Below, piece after piece: positions 49,493 to 61,083 of a DNA stretch of 64,000 nucleotides. Source of the stretch: Dimorphilus gyrociliatus (Eukaryota > Annelida > Polychaeta > Dinophilidae); assembly GCA_904063045.1 (NCBI GenBank), contig CAJFCJ010000015.1:496001-560000 (forward strand). The letters are read 5' to 3'. The notes beneath the pieces were generated by a model. That model searched no databases. It was not told the DNA's origin and was given only the letters and a program-made list of their open reading frames with translations. Position 1 is the stretch's first letter; each line of letters begins with the position of its first letter. The position numbers and the translations under genes are program-made.

Positions 49493-50698
49493 TTATACTT
49501 TCAAATTATGAAAATTTTCTTCAACATTCTGAAAATAAAAATTTAGATTATTTTTACTTCTCTTTCTATATTTAATCTCCTTTACCTCAAATCCTTCATC
49601 TCTATATTCTTCCAATATCTTTACAGCTTCTGTATTGTTAAGACCAGACGCAATATCTATAGGTGAATAACCAGAAAATGTGATAGCGTCTAAGTCAACA
49701 CTATTTCCTCGAGATAAGATATATGTTAAAATATGTTTGTTAAATGTTTTCGAAGAGGATTCGACAGCAAAATGAAGGATTGTTCTTCCTGATTTGCAAT
49801 CGGGATTATTTATTATACTTTGAAATTCATCGTATTCCAATAAAGTCTTTATGATCTCAAAATTTCCTTCTAAAACAGCCTCGTGAAGACAAGTTAATCC
49901 TAAAGGATTATCAAAAAGATATGATTTCAATTATTTTAAATGAGTGTATTTCAACAATTTACCATTAAAATTTCTTATTCCCGCAATTTTGCATAAGTTT
50001 ACTCGATTCTGATCTAATAAACCTCCTTTTCTATTCCAACTACTTAGGGGCTGTAGTGAAATTTTAGAAAAGAAATAATATGGGAATAGTTCAATGCAAC
50101 TGGAAATATTTAGTTACCTTGATTAACTCTGTAACGCATTCCGCACTACCTTTTTTACAGCAAATGTGTAAGGGTGTATTTCCATTATGGTCTGTTATTG
50201 ACTGGTCTGCTCCCCTAATAATAAGCTTTCTAATGACTTTGGGAAAATTTTGATAAACTGCCAGGTGAAGTGCCGTTATACCTTCATTATTTCGGTGATT
50301 CAATACCAAGTCTGACTTAGCATATTCGATGATGTCTAAGCACAGACTTGGATATCCATGAATCAGAGCCAAATGCAACTTACTGCAGGTGATGATTAAT
50401 AAATATAGGTATAAACATTAACTATATTTTTATTTATTTTTGAAATAAGGTATTCAACTTACGTATCACCATCTGTATTAGGTCTGAAGAGAAAGGAGGT
50501 CTTTTCCTCTGCTGTTCGAAATGGCATAAGGTGTCTTAGCATTTCAGCTTTCATTTCTTGGTCCTTTCCTTCCTCTTCTGTCAAGCAGACGCTACCACTT
50601 ATACTAGAGGTATCTTTCGAAAAAAATACCCCAGATTCGGATAAGGAGTGAATACCAGAATCTAAATTTCTGGATTCACTAAACATATTCTTCGTCAT
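49493..50698 (-). CDS. NFKBIA: I-kappa-B / cactus-type NF-kappa-B inhibitor
   Basis: Exons 50698-50463, 50382-50118, 50050-49963 and 49899-49493 (minus) give 331 residues, similar to I-kappa-B-alpha (317). These proteins hold Rel/NF-kappa-B dimers in the cytoplasm until phosphorylated by IKK and degraded. The N-terminus holds a textbook phosphodegron, LDSGIHSLS (DSGxxS, about residue 12), recognised after double phosphorylation by beta-TrCP. Ankyrin repeats follow: GDT then KLHLALIHGYPSLCLDII; GITALHLAVYQNFPKVIRKLI; GNTPLHICCKKGSAECVTELI; LTCLHEAVLEGNFEIIKTLL; GRTILHFAVESS; and a last repeat with YSPIDIASGLNNTEAVKIL. No PEST-rich tail is obvious; the end is basic then polar. Head-to-head with PSMD5 at 202 bp. 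Confidence 0.93.
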
Positions 50699-50900
50699 GT
50701 TATCTTTCTTGTAAACAGTAATTCCTCGATCGAAGACTCCAAAAACGATGTGATAAATAATAGTATACCTTACTAAATTGGAAAATACAGAAAATTTTCA
50801 CAAGATAATTAGTTTCAAAAAATCCAACTCCTATTAGATTTTTTACCAAAAGGAAAACCCAGACCCCCAGCAGTGTAGAAACGGGTATGCGAAATATAAA
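50699..50900. promoter_or_regulatory. Divergent promoter region of I-kappa-B and PSMD5
   Basis: Only 202 bases separate the two start codons, so both genes must share this control region unless hidden 5' UTR introns exist. No TATA box is evident. PSMD5 begins within AAAATGGCGGATA, which resembles a YY1 site (AANATGGCGG) placed over the start codon. Confidence 0.55.
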
Positions 50901-52722
50901 ATGGCGGATATAGAGGCAGTTTCAACGATTCTTCAACAACTCTCTTTATCTGATGATAAGAAAGACAAATTATTAGAAATTGAAACTATTCTATTAAATC
51001 ATAGAGGACAAAATTTAAATAATATTGCCCAAAACCAATCGATAGGTGTTCTGATTGAATGTTTAAGTAATAAAAACAGGTTTGCTCAGTCACTTTACAT
51101 GGGCGATAATAAGTGGTAAACTCTGTTTTTTTTTCAGAGATATCGTTGAACTTGGATTTAACATTTTAAATACAATATTCTCATCACTAGATTTATCTTT
51201 ATTACTGCCTCTCTTCAGTCACCAATTTAATGAATTCCAATCATTTTCAAACCACCCACTAAAACGTCTATATTTAAATCAGGTATTAAAGAGTATTATC
51301 TTATTAAAAAAAGTTTTTAAATCATTTCTCAAACACAAAAAAGTTACATAGAATCAACAACGTAGAATTATGGATGAACCATTCAATATTTTTAGACCAA
51401 TTACTTCGTTTGCTAACCGACGAAGAAACGGATATCGCTGTGTTAGCAATGGAAAATGTAAAGAGAATTGGTAATTATAGTTTACATTATGGTTCAAAAT
51501 TAGTTATACCGCTGCTGTTGTTATAATTCAGCAACTTTGGAAAATGGACTGAATTTATTATTTGAAGGACAAAACGCAGAAAAGCTTAAACAAGTTATGG
51601 GAAAAAATGAAACAGTAGCTTTCCGAGTTTATGAAGTACAGAAACTAATTAAAAGTAAACACTTTACAAATTTTATTTACTAATCAGACAGCAGTAGATG
51701 TAAGTCTTCTCTCTCCATTCGCATTGGATAAGGTTAAATATTTCCTTGATCAGCTGTTTATCGTTCTCAATAGTGTAAATATTTTAAATAGTTTTCAGCT
51801 GAAAGGTATTTTTAATCAATTTTTGTTGTCTTATTAATTATTTAGGGAGATATACTATTGATCATGAATTCATTTGAACTCATTCAAAAGTTATCATCTA
51901 CTTCTCATGGCATTTCATATTTAGAAGGAAATAAGATATTTGATCTATTGTGCAGTACGGTATATATGAGCCATCTTTTACTACCAGGAAAACTCAAAAC
52001 TTATGGGGCTATACTCTTCCATAAACCGGAACTAATTTCTAATAATATACTGCAATTTTTTGATGAAGCTTTTCATACAGATGAATTAACAATGTTAATA
52101 ACAATCGAGATAATTTGTCATATTTTATCTACCCCCAATGGTAAAACTGCGTTGTTCACTTTTGGTAATTATCATCTATAATAGGAAACGAAATCGTAAA
52201 AAATTGTGTCTTTTTTCAGATAATTTTATACAAAAAATTGCTAAAACTTTGTCTAGCCTGATTAAAACGGGTCCTAGTGATGTTCGAATTCGTGGTATGG
52301 ACTGCGTTTGTGAAATGTTTGAGTACAAGCAAGATTGGAGTCCTAAGTACCTGTCATATCACGAACGTTGGTTTGAAATGCTTGGAGATAGACAGTTCAT
52401 TGATGCAGTTTTTGGAATTGTTCGACAGCCCTTCGATGACTTGCATGTAGCTGCTTTACGTGTCATTAGATCGGTGGCTACTCAAGAATGGGGTCAGAAG
52501 ATATTAGCAAATTTTCCCGGCTTTGAAGAATGGCTTTTTGACAGACGTACAGAAACATGTAAAGACGGAAAGGAAACAAAATTCGATATTGCTCATGTCC
52601 TGTTGACTTCGAATACTCTTGGTCAAACCTTTGAGAGCCCTTTTATCATTAAATTAAAAGTTTTTTACAAAGAAGGTCCTTTCCATGTCCAATCCCAGTC
52701 AGAAGTTGCATTAGGCGATTAG
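50901..52722 (+). CDS. PSMD5: 26S proteasome assembly chaperone PSMD5 (S5b)
   Basis: Exons 50901-51079, 51138-51282, 51344-51470, 51532-51654, 51692-51805, 51850-52164 and 52220-52722 give 501 residues (human 504). PSMD5 binds the RPT1-RPT2 side of the proteasome base during assembly and is absent from the finished particle. The protein is an all-helical HEAT/ARM solenoid. Best conserved is the C-terminal part: WFEMLGDRQFIDAVFGIVRQ, DLHVAALRVIRSVATQEWGQ, NFPGFEEWLFDRRTE and FYKEGPFHVQ, corresponding to human [39 protein letters not shown] and YLSEGPYYV. Exon 3 was begun at 51344 so that LYLNQ-LHRINN aligns with human LTLSQIGRI. Exons 5 and 6 use somewhat weak acceptors. AATAAA at 52785 fits the 3' end. 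Confidence 0.92.
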
Positions 52723-53289
52723 CAAAATGCTTAGAGAACTTGTCTGCATGTCCTCAAATTGTCCTAAATAATACACTTAAGAAATAAAGCTATTTTTTTA
52801 AAGTAATTAATGAAAACAATTAGTGTATGAGTTCGACATAGGAGAAACATTCAATCGATTTTTTTCTATTTGTCGACATACTATTGGTTCATCTACCCAT
52901 CTCACTTCGTTTTAGCTGTTTAGTTTACTCAAGTCTATCTAACAAATAGTGAAGCAGTCACGCTATGTGAAACTTTTAGAAATAAGCTTCAAAGGAATTA
53001 TCAACTCAAGTTATATAATTCCCGTATAATTTAGTACCTATTTGTGGGGAAAATATAGTAAATAGGCAGATTTGAAATCTCGTACTCTTCGGCCGTAATT
53101 TCATGCGCTATTTGAGTTTTCTTCAATTGGAAAATTCCGATCTTTAGTACGGCGTTTGATAGTAAATACACTAATATAGGCAGCCAAGGTCAGTTTACAT
53201 AAAAAATACTTGTATTCAAAAATATTTTTACAGTATACATGAAAGATAACTACTATTCACAAGTTATGAATGTATGAAAAACTTTATGC
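52723..53289. other. Spacer between convergent PSMD5 and HSP90 genes
   Basis: 567 bases of 3' flank. AATAAA at 52785-52790 for PSMD5. No coding signal. Confidence 0.5.
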
Positions 53290-55511
53290 TTAATCAACTT
53301 CTTCCATCTTTGATGCATCATCATCTTCATCTTCCAATTTTGGCATTTCTTGTTCAGTAGCAACTTCTCCGGTGACTTCTTCTTCTTCATCGATTCCTAA
53401 ACCAAGTTTTACCATACGGTGGATACGATTGGCGTGAGTTCCGGGATCTTCAAGAGAGAATCCAGATGATAGAAGAGAAGTTTCGAAAAGTAGTAAAACG
53501 AGATCCTTAACAGACTTATCGTTCTTGTCTGCTTCTACTCTACTCTTTAAAGTCTTCATTATGCTATGATCGGGATTGATTTCCATATGTTTCTTTGCAG
53601 CCATGTAACCCATAGTGCTGGTATCACGAAGAGCTTGAGCTTTCATGATTCTCTCCATATTTGCAGACCAACCGTATTGAGAAGTAACGATACAGCACGG
53701 AGACGAGACTAGACGGTTAGAGACTACAACTTTTTCAACCTTCTTATCTAAGGCATCTTTCATGACTTTGCAGAGCTCTTCATACTGTGCCTTTTGTTCC
53801 TCGAATTTTTTCTTTTCATCTTCATCTTCTGGCAATTCAAGCCCTTCCTTGGTAACGCAAACCAACTTCTTACCATCGTATTCTTTCAGTTGTTGGGTAG
53901 CGTATTCGTCAATTGGATCAATCATGTAAAGAACTTCGAACCCACGTTTCTTGACTCTTTCAACGAAAGCTGAATTCTCCACAGTTTCACGAGATTCACC
54001 AGTAATATAGTATATATCTTTTTGATTTTCTTTCATTCTGGAAACGTAATCTTTGAAAGAGGTCATCTCATCACCAGAAGAAGAAGAGTGATAGCGAAGG
54101 AATTCAGCCAATTTCTTTCTGTTGGTGCTATCTTCATGAATTCCCAATTTTAAGTTCTTTGCAAATTGTTCATAGAACTTCTTGTAGTTGTCTTTGTCTT
54201 CAGCGATATCATCGAACAATTCCATACATTTCTTGACCAAATTTTTTCTGATCACTTTCAAGATTTTTGATTGTTGAAGCATTTCTCTTGAGATGTTTAA
54301 TGGTAGATCTTCAGAGTCAACAACACCCTTGATGAAACCCAAAAATTCTGGAATCAACTCTTCACAATTGTCCATGATAAAGACTCTTCTAACGTACAAC
54401 TTAATGTTGTTGCGCTTCTTCTTGCTTTCAAACATATCGAATGGAGCTCTTTTGGGAACAAAGAGAAGAGCTCTAAATTCCAATTGACCTTCAACGGAAA
54501 AGTGTTTCACAGCAAGATGATCTTCCCAATCGTTGGACAGAGATTTGTAAAATTCACCATATTCACTTTGGGAAATATCATCAGGGTTTCTTGTCCACAA
54601 AGGTTTAGTTTTGTTAAGTTCTTCATCTTCGGTATATTTTTCCTTGATCTTCTTCTTCTTCTTCTTGTCTTTATCTTTGTTGTCATCGTCATCATCTTCT
54701 TCAACTTCTTCAATTTTAGGTTTTTCTTCGTTATCATCATCTTTCTTTTCCTTATCTTCCTCTTCTTCTTCATCATCACTGATTTCCTTGTCTCTTTCTT
54801 TTTCAACAAGAAGTTTAATGGGATAGCCAATAAATTGGGAATGTTTCTTTACAACATCCTTAATTCTCTTCTCGTCTAAATATTCAGTTTGGTCCTCTTT
54901 AATGTGAAGAATAATTTTTGTTCCACGTCCATACATTTCACTTGTATCATTGCGGACGGTAAATGAACCTCCAGCTGATGATTCCCAAAGATATTGCTCG
55001 TCATCGTTATGCTTGGTTATGACCTCAACCTATAAAATAGATAAATGGTTATTTAGCGGAATATCAAACAGAATACAAACTATCTTACCCTATCAGCAAT
55101 TAAGTAGGCAGAGTAGAAACCAACACCAAATTGCCCAATCATAGAGATATCAGCTCCGGCTTGGAGAGCTTCCATGAAAGCTTTTGTTCCAGACTTGGCG
55201 ATAGTACCCAAGTTGTTTACAAGGTCGGCTTTAGTCATACCAATACCAGTGTCTTGAATAGTGAGGGTGTTGTTTGCTTTATCGGGAATGATCTTGATGA
55301 ACAATTCTTTTCCACTGTCCAGTCTGGATGGGTCAGTTAAACTTTCGTAGCGGATTTTGTCCAGAGCATCAGAAGCATTAGAGATTAACTCTCTTAGAAA
55401 TATTTCTTTGTTAGAATAGAAGGTATTGATGATAAGACTCATCAACTGAGCGATTTCTGCTTGAAAGGCGAAGGTTTCAACGTCTTCCATATTTTGTTGG
55501 TTGTCAGACAT
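53290..55511 (-). CDS. HSP90: Cytosolic heat shock protein HSP90
   Basis: Exons 55511-55089 and 55029-53290 (minus) give 720 residues, the usual size for cytosolic HSP90. It is an ATP-driven dimeric chaperone for kinases, steroid receptors and other clients. The GHKL ATPase domain shows [35 protein letters not shown] and [12 protein letters not shown]. Then comes the acidic charged linker (runs of Glu, Asp and Lys), the middle domain ([11 protein letters not shown] with the catalytic Arg, and [17 protein letters not shown]), and the dimerisation domain ending in MEEVD, the TPR-cochaperone tail that marks cytosolic forms. The start [20 protein letters not shown] fits the family, and a TTTACAG acceptor lies directly before it, so a 5' UTR intron is likely. 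Long antisense and +1 frames in the linker are Lys/Glu artefacts. Confidence 0.98.
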
Positions 55512-55697
55512 CTGTAAAATATATAATTTATAATTAACTGTTTTCATATACCAGCAAACACTTTTTAGAATAAAAAATTGGAATATTTTGCGTTTTCAGA
55601 ACAATTTCAATTTTTTACCGGCTCACGTGCTACCAAATAATTACGTAAAAGTCAGTAAGTACAAATTGAAATTGGAATAGTTTTAGTTCAGAACATA
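55512..55697 (-). other. Probable 5' UTR intron of HSP90
   Basis: On the minus strand a G|GTATGT donor (next to 55698) and a TTTACAG acceptor abut the start codon. HSP90 genes of vertebrates and Drosophila Hsp83 also have an intron in the 5' UTR just before the ATG. Inferred from splice signals. Confidence 0.5.
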
Positions 55698-55903
55698 CCT
55701 TAAACAATTTTAGAATTCTTGTATTAGTAATTTGCAATTACGTTTCTCAGAGTCGCCAACTGACTACTTTGAACGAATTCGGATAGATTCGGCAATTTAT
55801 AATTGAAGAGTAATGTATTAATGCGCCAAAGTATACCGGCTAGTCGAAAGAATAAAATCATTGATTATAATAATTTTCCTAATGATAAAAAAATGTTTTT
55901 AAA

Positions 55904-55911
55904 CTTTTATA
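55904..55911 (-). promoter_or_regulatory. TATA box (TATAAAAG) of HSP90
   Basis: The minus strand reads TATAAAAG, a perfect TATA consensus, correctly placed upstream of the proposed non-coding first exon and with a heat-shock element about 130 bases further upstream. Confidence 0.5.
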
Positions 55912-56023
55912 AATATTTATTTCGATAATATTAAGTTTATTAATGTTTTTCATATATTTTTCGGCATTTTTGAAACGAACTTTGTGCGGAGTATTTTCGA
56001 AAACGGTAAAACGGCCAATTTCT

Positions 56024-56053
56024 AGATCTTTCTCGTGTTTTCTAGAAAGATCT
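56024..56053 (-). promoter_or_regulatory. Heat-shock element within an inverted repeat
   Basis: TTCTAGAA at 56040-56047 is a perfect TTCnnGAA pair, the core HSF dimer unit. It overlaps the right arm of a 10-base inverted repeat, AGATCTTTCT (56024-56033) and AGAAAGATCT (56044-56053). It lies upstream of the HSP90 TATA box. Confidence 0.45.
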
Positions 56054-58224
56054 ATTCTCATCTGCAGGAAACCAACAATCTATTTCCGTTACAAAATTTT
56101 CTTCGAAAGTAAAAGAACATTTAAAAAGGACTATATAATAGTTTAAATAAATGAAGAAAATTAAAAAATTTATGATATAATTAGCCTATGTAGTATTTTA
56201 GACGAATTTTGTGGGCTATTTAGAGAGGAATTTATACATTTAATATATTTCAAAAATATCATCCTTTTTGGTTTAAATGATATGTTTCCCAATATATAAT
56301 GCTTAAAATGATATTCTTGGATATAAATTAAGTCATCATTTTTACTCTAGTAAAAAGAATGAGCAATTTAAGTGAAAATTAGGGCTACATTGATTGAATA
56401 GGGATATTGTCGGCTATTCTTTTAAAATGACTGTCCATTATAAATACACTCATTACTAAAATCACTAAACGCTAATTTATACGATACATCTAATGATACA
56501 TTTGAAGTTTTATTAGAAAAACTCCACCTGAAAAGTAATCTTAACTGCGAGATAATAGTTCAAAAAAAGGAAGAAAACACTGCGCAGATTAACATACTGC
56601 ACAATATTCTAGCGATTATATTAACCATATAGATAAAGGTCCAATAACTTTTTGATATTTACGTTTTATTTTCCTTTTGCTACCTATAAGTTAAATAATA
56701 TTTAGAATATAATTTATAACAAAGTCGCCATATTATTGAATAACCACGTGTTCGATATGAAGTTTAAGTTTTCTTTGCCCAGTAATATGAATGTCATTTA
56801 AATTGCTTATACATTTTTTATATTAAATTAACCCTTGAAACATCTAAAAAAACCAAAACTGCTCATTCTTGCTCTGAACAGGCTAAGTCATATTTTTAGG
56901 ATTGTCCCCTAATTAGAATATTCTGGAAACTTCGAATATATTAGCTATATGTTTTATTATTAGCATGAACATATGGCACTCTGCCTTTCTAAAATTCTGT
57001 TCTTAAATTATACATATAAAAGCAGTCTTAAAAATATGTATATGATACTATGCTTATTAATATTTGAGTGTACCCTTATCATGAATTGTGATAACAATTA
57101 TTCTTAAGAAAAAGCAGGGCAATGTTTAATTACTTTACGCCATTCTTTCGAAAGCTTTTCAGCTCAAATTTCATTCAGTATGGGAATTACCAAAAGGCAA
57201 GTCTTGACATTCCTAAGCCCCAGTTCTAACCTTGGGAATACCTCGTGGCAGGTCTTAAAATTCTATCAACTATACCTCTTCTGTTCACTTTTATTAGTTA
57301 CTTTTATGTCCAGCTTTTAGATATTTTATATGATAGAATACAAAATGCAGTTAACAAAATACGGAAATTTGTGGCACATCTGAAATCCCAAAGTTCATTC
57401 ATATCCTACCCTTATGCGCCCTTCTGGCTAGTTCATGCATATCCTACCCATATCCACCCTTCTGGGTAGTTCATGCATAGAAAATATTTTATCAATAGTC
57501 GATGATTGAACGAAATTGTGAATAGAAGCAATTTGTTTAATAGCCGAGTTTAAAAATTTTAAGAAAGTCAGTCATCCATACTTTCCTTCGGTTTCTACTT
57601 ATTAAAGAGTAAATGTATTGTACAGTTCTTTAGTACGATTTTTATGAATATTGTGTAATTTTCTTCATATTTAGATCAAAGATATGTAATTCTCTTTTAT
57701 TGAGTTGGTAAGCAACCTTTCACAGGCTCATTAGCAATTTCAAATAGGTTTACATTTATTCCTTTTTGTCATCTAAGTATAAAGGGTCAAGATAACTCCC
57801 CCTAGTTCGCAACTATTAGGTACTTTGTTAAGGGGGAATCACAATAAGACCAAAAATATCTTTTCATTAATATATTAGCCAATTTGGCACTATTATAGGA
57901 ATAGAGGAAAGATTAATACATTCAATAAATTTATTTTTTCTATATTCTATACTAAGGATCAAGGAAATTTTTATAATTGAATATAAAAATAGAATGAAGA
58001 CTACGAAATTAAAGTAACATTTTGAAAAGGTCAATAGAAATTTCTAGATTATTTTTATAAGAGGAAGTAATTCAATTTCGTTGGCCTAAAGGATAGATAA
58101 AACAAATTAGCTTTTGAAAACTTCCAGCAATACTTATCATATATATTTATATGTATAATATGTATTTATTTAAAAAAGAATATTCAATCTATATGGTGTT
58201 CTTCTTTCATTTCGCTCAATGTTT
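56054..58224. other. 2.2-kb intergenic region, no gene seen
   Basis: AT-rich DNA between the HSP90 promoter and the TBCEL 3' end. The 74-residue open frame at 57245 is partly made of a 38-base tandem repeat and has no splice context. Nothing else recognised. Confidence 0.5.
57393..57479. repeat. 38-base tandem repeat, 2.3 copies
   Basis: Units 57393-57430 and 57431-57468 begin GTTCATNCATATCCTACCC and end in CACCCTTCTGG-like sequence. A partial third copy (GTTCATGCATA) follows. The units differ at a handful of positions. Confidence 0.8.
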
Positions 58225-60201
58225 TTATGATTTGTCGTGTCTTGAGTAAACAATAATTTCATCTCCCTCAATAATATTGCAGCTGTAGAGTGGTTTGATG
58301 TTAGATTCTATTCTTGAAATAATTGATTCAGTAGATTTTTCATCATGAAATAAAATCATATCCTTTGGTTCAATAGATGTTAACGGTTTTATAACTCTTT
58401 TTTTAAAATCAGCTACAGAAATTTTTGGATTAACTCTCTCAAGAACCGTCCTATCTCCGTGGCGAATTGTAATTGATATCTGAATAAATTAGAGTGCATT
58501 AGAATTCCTTAGAAAATAATATGCTTAAATTTTACAGTCTCTTCAGGCTTTAGGCTAATATTCACTAATTTGTCCAATTTTCCATGCTTTTTCTCTAGTT
58601 CTGAATATCTAGAAGGCTTGCATTCTTTGTCCATGTAGTGACGAATAAATGCCCTTTCGGCATCAATTCTTTCCTCATAACCAACAACCGAATTATTTAG
58701 CAATCGAATATTAGGTAAGTAACTAATTGTCAACTGTCTTCTTAGTTTTATTTTATATTTCTTTAACGAAGAAGAGTGAATTTAATCTCATTTACAGACC
58801 ACAATGACCAAAAATAGCTACTTACATTTAAGAAATCGATGTCAATACCCCGAAAATCTTCTACTTTGGGGAAATGGGATATATTCTCAAGTTCAGCAAA
58901 TCCTGTAAGATTGTCAAATAAATAAAATTTCTCTTAAGTTCTTTATCTTCATACCGTTAATAGGATTTTTATTTAAATTTAGCATTTTTAAAGAGGGAAA
59001 GTAGCTTGAGATTAAAGATTTATACGAATTTTCAAAATTCGCTTCACTCTTAAAATAATGACTGAGCTCTTGGATATCTTCTTCATTTAATGATAGACAA
59101 TCCAAATTATTCTAAATTCATTAAAATTTTAATTAACTCAGTTCATTCTAGTCTTAAAGAAAAATAACCTCAATTAAAATTAATGACTCCATATTTGGAA
59201 ACGCTCTTCCTAGTTTGCACACTTCTTTCCAGGATGAGAGACCGTTATTATTAAAGAATAATTTATTTAAAGTTTCATATTTAAAGTCAATCGGTAAAGA
59301 GACACTGTTATAATTGTTTTCACTTAAATATAATTCTTTTATCCTTTTTTTTAAAAAAGAAACAAAAATTTCAATAAACTTAAACAATACGCATAAATTG
59401 ATATAAAATACTTACCCAGGAAATATTTTCAATATATCCAACAAACTCTTCCAATTTATGGCTAATGCGTTTAAGACTAAAGTTTGGACCTACGGATATG
59501 AACGATATTAACTTAGGCCTTTTAAATGTTATAAGCTAACATTGTCGAAGCAATATTTATGAATGCAGATGTCCAATTTGGCAACTTTTAATCCAGCATT
59601 CCTTTTTAAGTTGAGAGAGTGTAGTTTAGGACAATGTGTGATAAGATGGAATATCTGATTTGAAAGTGATTTAAATTACTTTAATAGTTAGTTAATTATC
59701 TTAGAAGTTTATAATTAATTTTTTACGTCTTCCCAGGAAGATAAATAATTTCCATTGAAATCAATATCAGCAACTTTTTTTAATTCATCTTTGATAGATG
59801 AAAAATCACCTATTTTTATTATATTTTGATGATCCATTATCAAATTAGATGTTAAAATAAGCCTTCCTGAAACTGATGTGTGTGTAATTAGAGTTGTAAT
59901 GGCTAAACGGGTATTTCACACCTGTTTTTCTTGGAGCTCTTTCAGGTACAAAGATTAGTAAACCAGAGACATTAGATGGCTCTTCATATTTTTTTCTTAA
60001 AGCTTCAATTAGAGTTAAATTCTCTCCATCTGAAAATTTAAAAGATTCAAAAGATACTCTCTTGTTTATTAAATTTGTACCTATTGTGCAGTCAGGTACA
60101 CTTCTTACTTCACTCTTCTTTGTTATGTTACATGTTTCAGATACTGATTTCTTTGCCCAGATCTCCTTTTCTATAACTTCATCGTTTTGATTCGATAACA
60201 T
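58225..60201 (-). CDS. TBCEL: TBCEL-like tubulin cofactor (LRR + ubiquitin-like)
   Basis: Nine minus-strand exons in phase: 60201-59922, 59866-59727, 59654-59541, 59489-59416, 59343-59169, 59111-58955, 58902-58826, 58733-58536, 58479-58225; 489 residues (human TBCEL 424). TBCEL (TBCE-like) can take tubulin heterodimers apart and regulates tubulin stability. There is no CAP-Gly domain, which separates it from TBCE. Visible: TLIEALRKKYEEP (human FMQVLCEKY); leucine-rich repeats such as LSSWEDV, VQTLVLNALAINWKSLLDIL, IKELYLSENNYNSVSLP and NGLSSWKEVCKLGRAFPNMESLIL; the block LPNIRLLNNSVV then ERAFIRHYMD and RYSELEKKHGKLDKL (human FFIRYYVD, RYHELITKYGKLEPL); and a C-terminal ubiquitin-like domain from about residue 405. 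The extra length lies in the N-terminus. Divergent from GLG1. Confidence 0.9.
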
Positions 60202-61083
60202 AGTTTAAGATAGTTTTATTGTCGCTCTGATATTGGTATATTATTGTTTATAAAACGTCTAATGAAGCTATTAACACGAAAACTGAACTGTTATAAATCT
60301 TTATCTTAATCTATTGTTTTATCTATATTGTGAAATATTTAGAAATTAGAATTTTCAATATGTAAAATTTACAATAAGGACATCGTATTATAAAAGTTAA
60401 ATGGAATATACTTCGATAACTCACTAATTTTGTTTAGATTACCAATGAACTATCTATAATAAGTTGTTACAAGTATAAGGTGGCTTTTTTATGGTTTCAA
60501 ATTTTTAATGACATCTGTATTATTTATTCCTGTTATCTTTAAAATATAAAGATTTGAAAAAAACCCCTCAATATTATTACATATATTTAGCTAATTTCAT
60601 AGATAATGTCATTACAAAATCTATATCAATTTTTGTTAGGATATTTAATTTCAAGTAAGCATCCTATTATTGAAGTAAAAAAATTTACTTTTATATGAAG
60701 TTAACAATATTTGAAAATGAGATCGGTATGATATTAAAGTAATAAGTGAAAGCCTTTAGTAACAATACCATACTCGGATGTGTTTGTACTATAACGTTTC
60801 ACTGACTTTTCTTTCAAATGGATCTACTACTACAAAACTTCTTTTCGTGATATTATCGCTCTCAAAACGTTACAAAAATCTTATTTTTTTAAAAAGTCAA
60901 TTAATATTAACAGTAACATTAATAAAAAAAGTATCACAAATATAATATTGCAAGTATTTTAAATTAAAAAATAAATTTAATCTTATTAAGATTGGAAAGA
61001 AGGGAGATTATGTACAAATAGAATAGTGGTGGAATGGAACTGCTTTCGTTTTAAACACAGACACCGGAAATGAGCTATTGAAA
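60202..61083. other. Divergent spacer between TBCEL and GLG1
   Basis: 882 AT-rich bases between start codons. No clear motif, open frame or RNA gene. Confidence 0.5.

Noticed and set aside
54484-54879. 131-residue plus-strand and 107-residue minus-strand frames over the HSP90 linker
   Set aside because: Phe/Ile/Leu and Lys/Arg low-complexity shadows of the GAA/GAT/AAG-rich acidic linker.
57245-57469. 74-residue open frame between HSP90 and TBCEL
   Set aside because: Starts from GTG and ends inside a 38-base tandem repeat. No homology.
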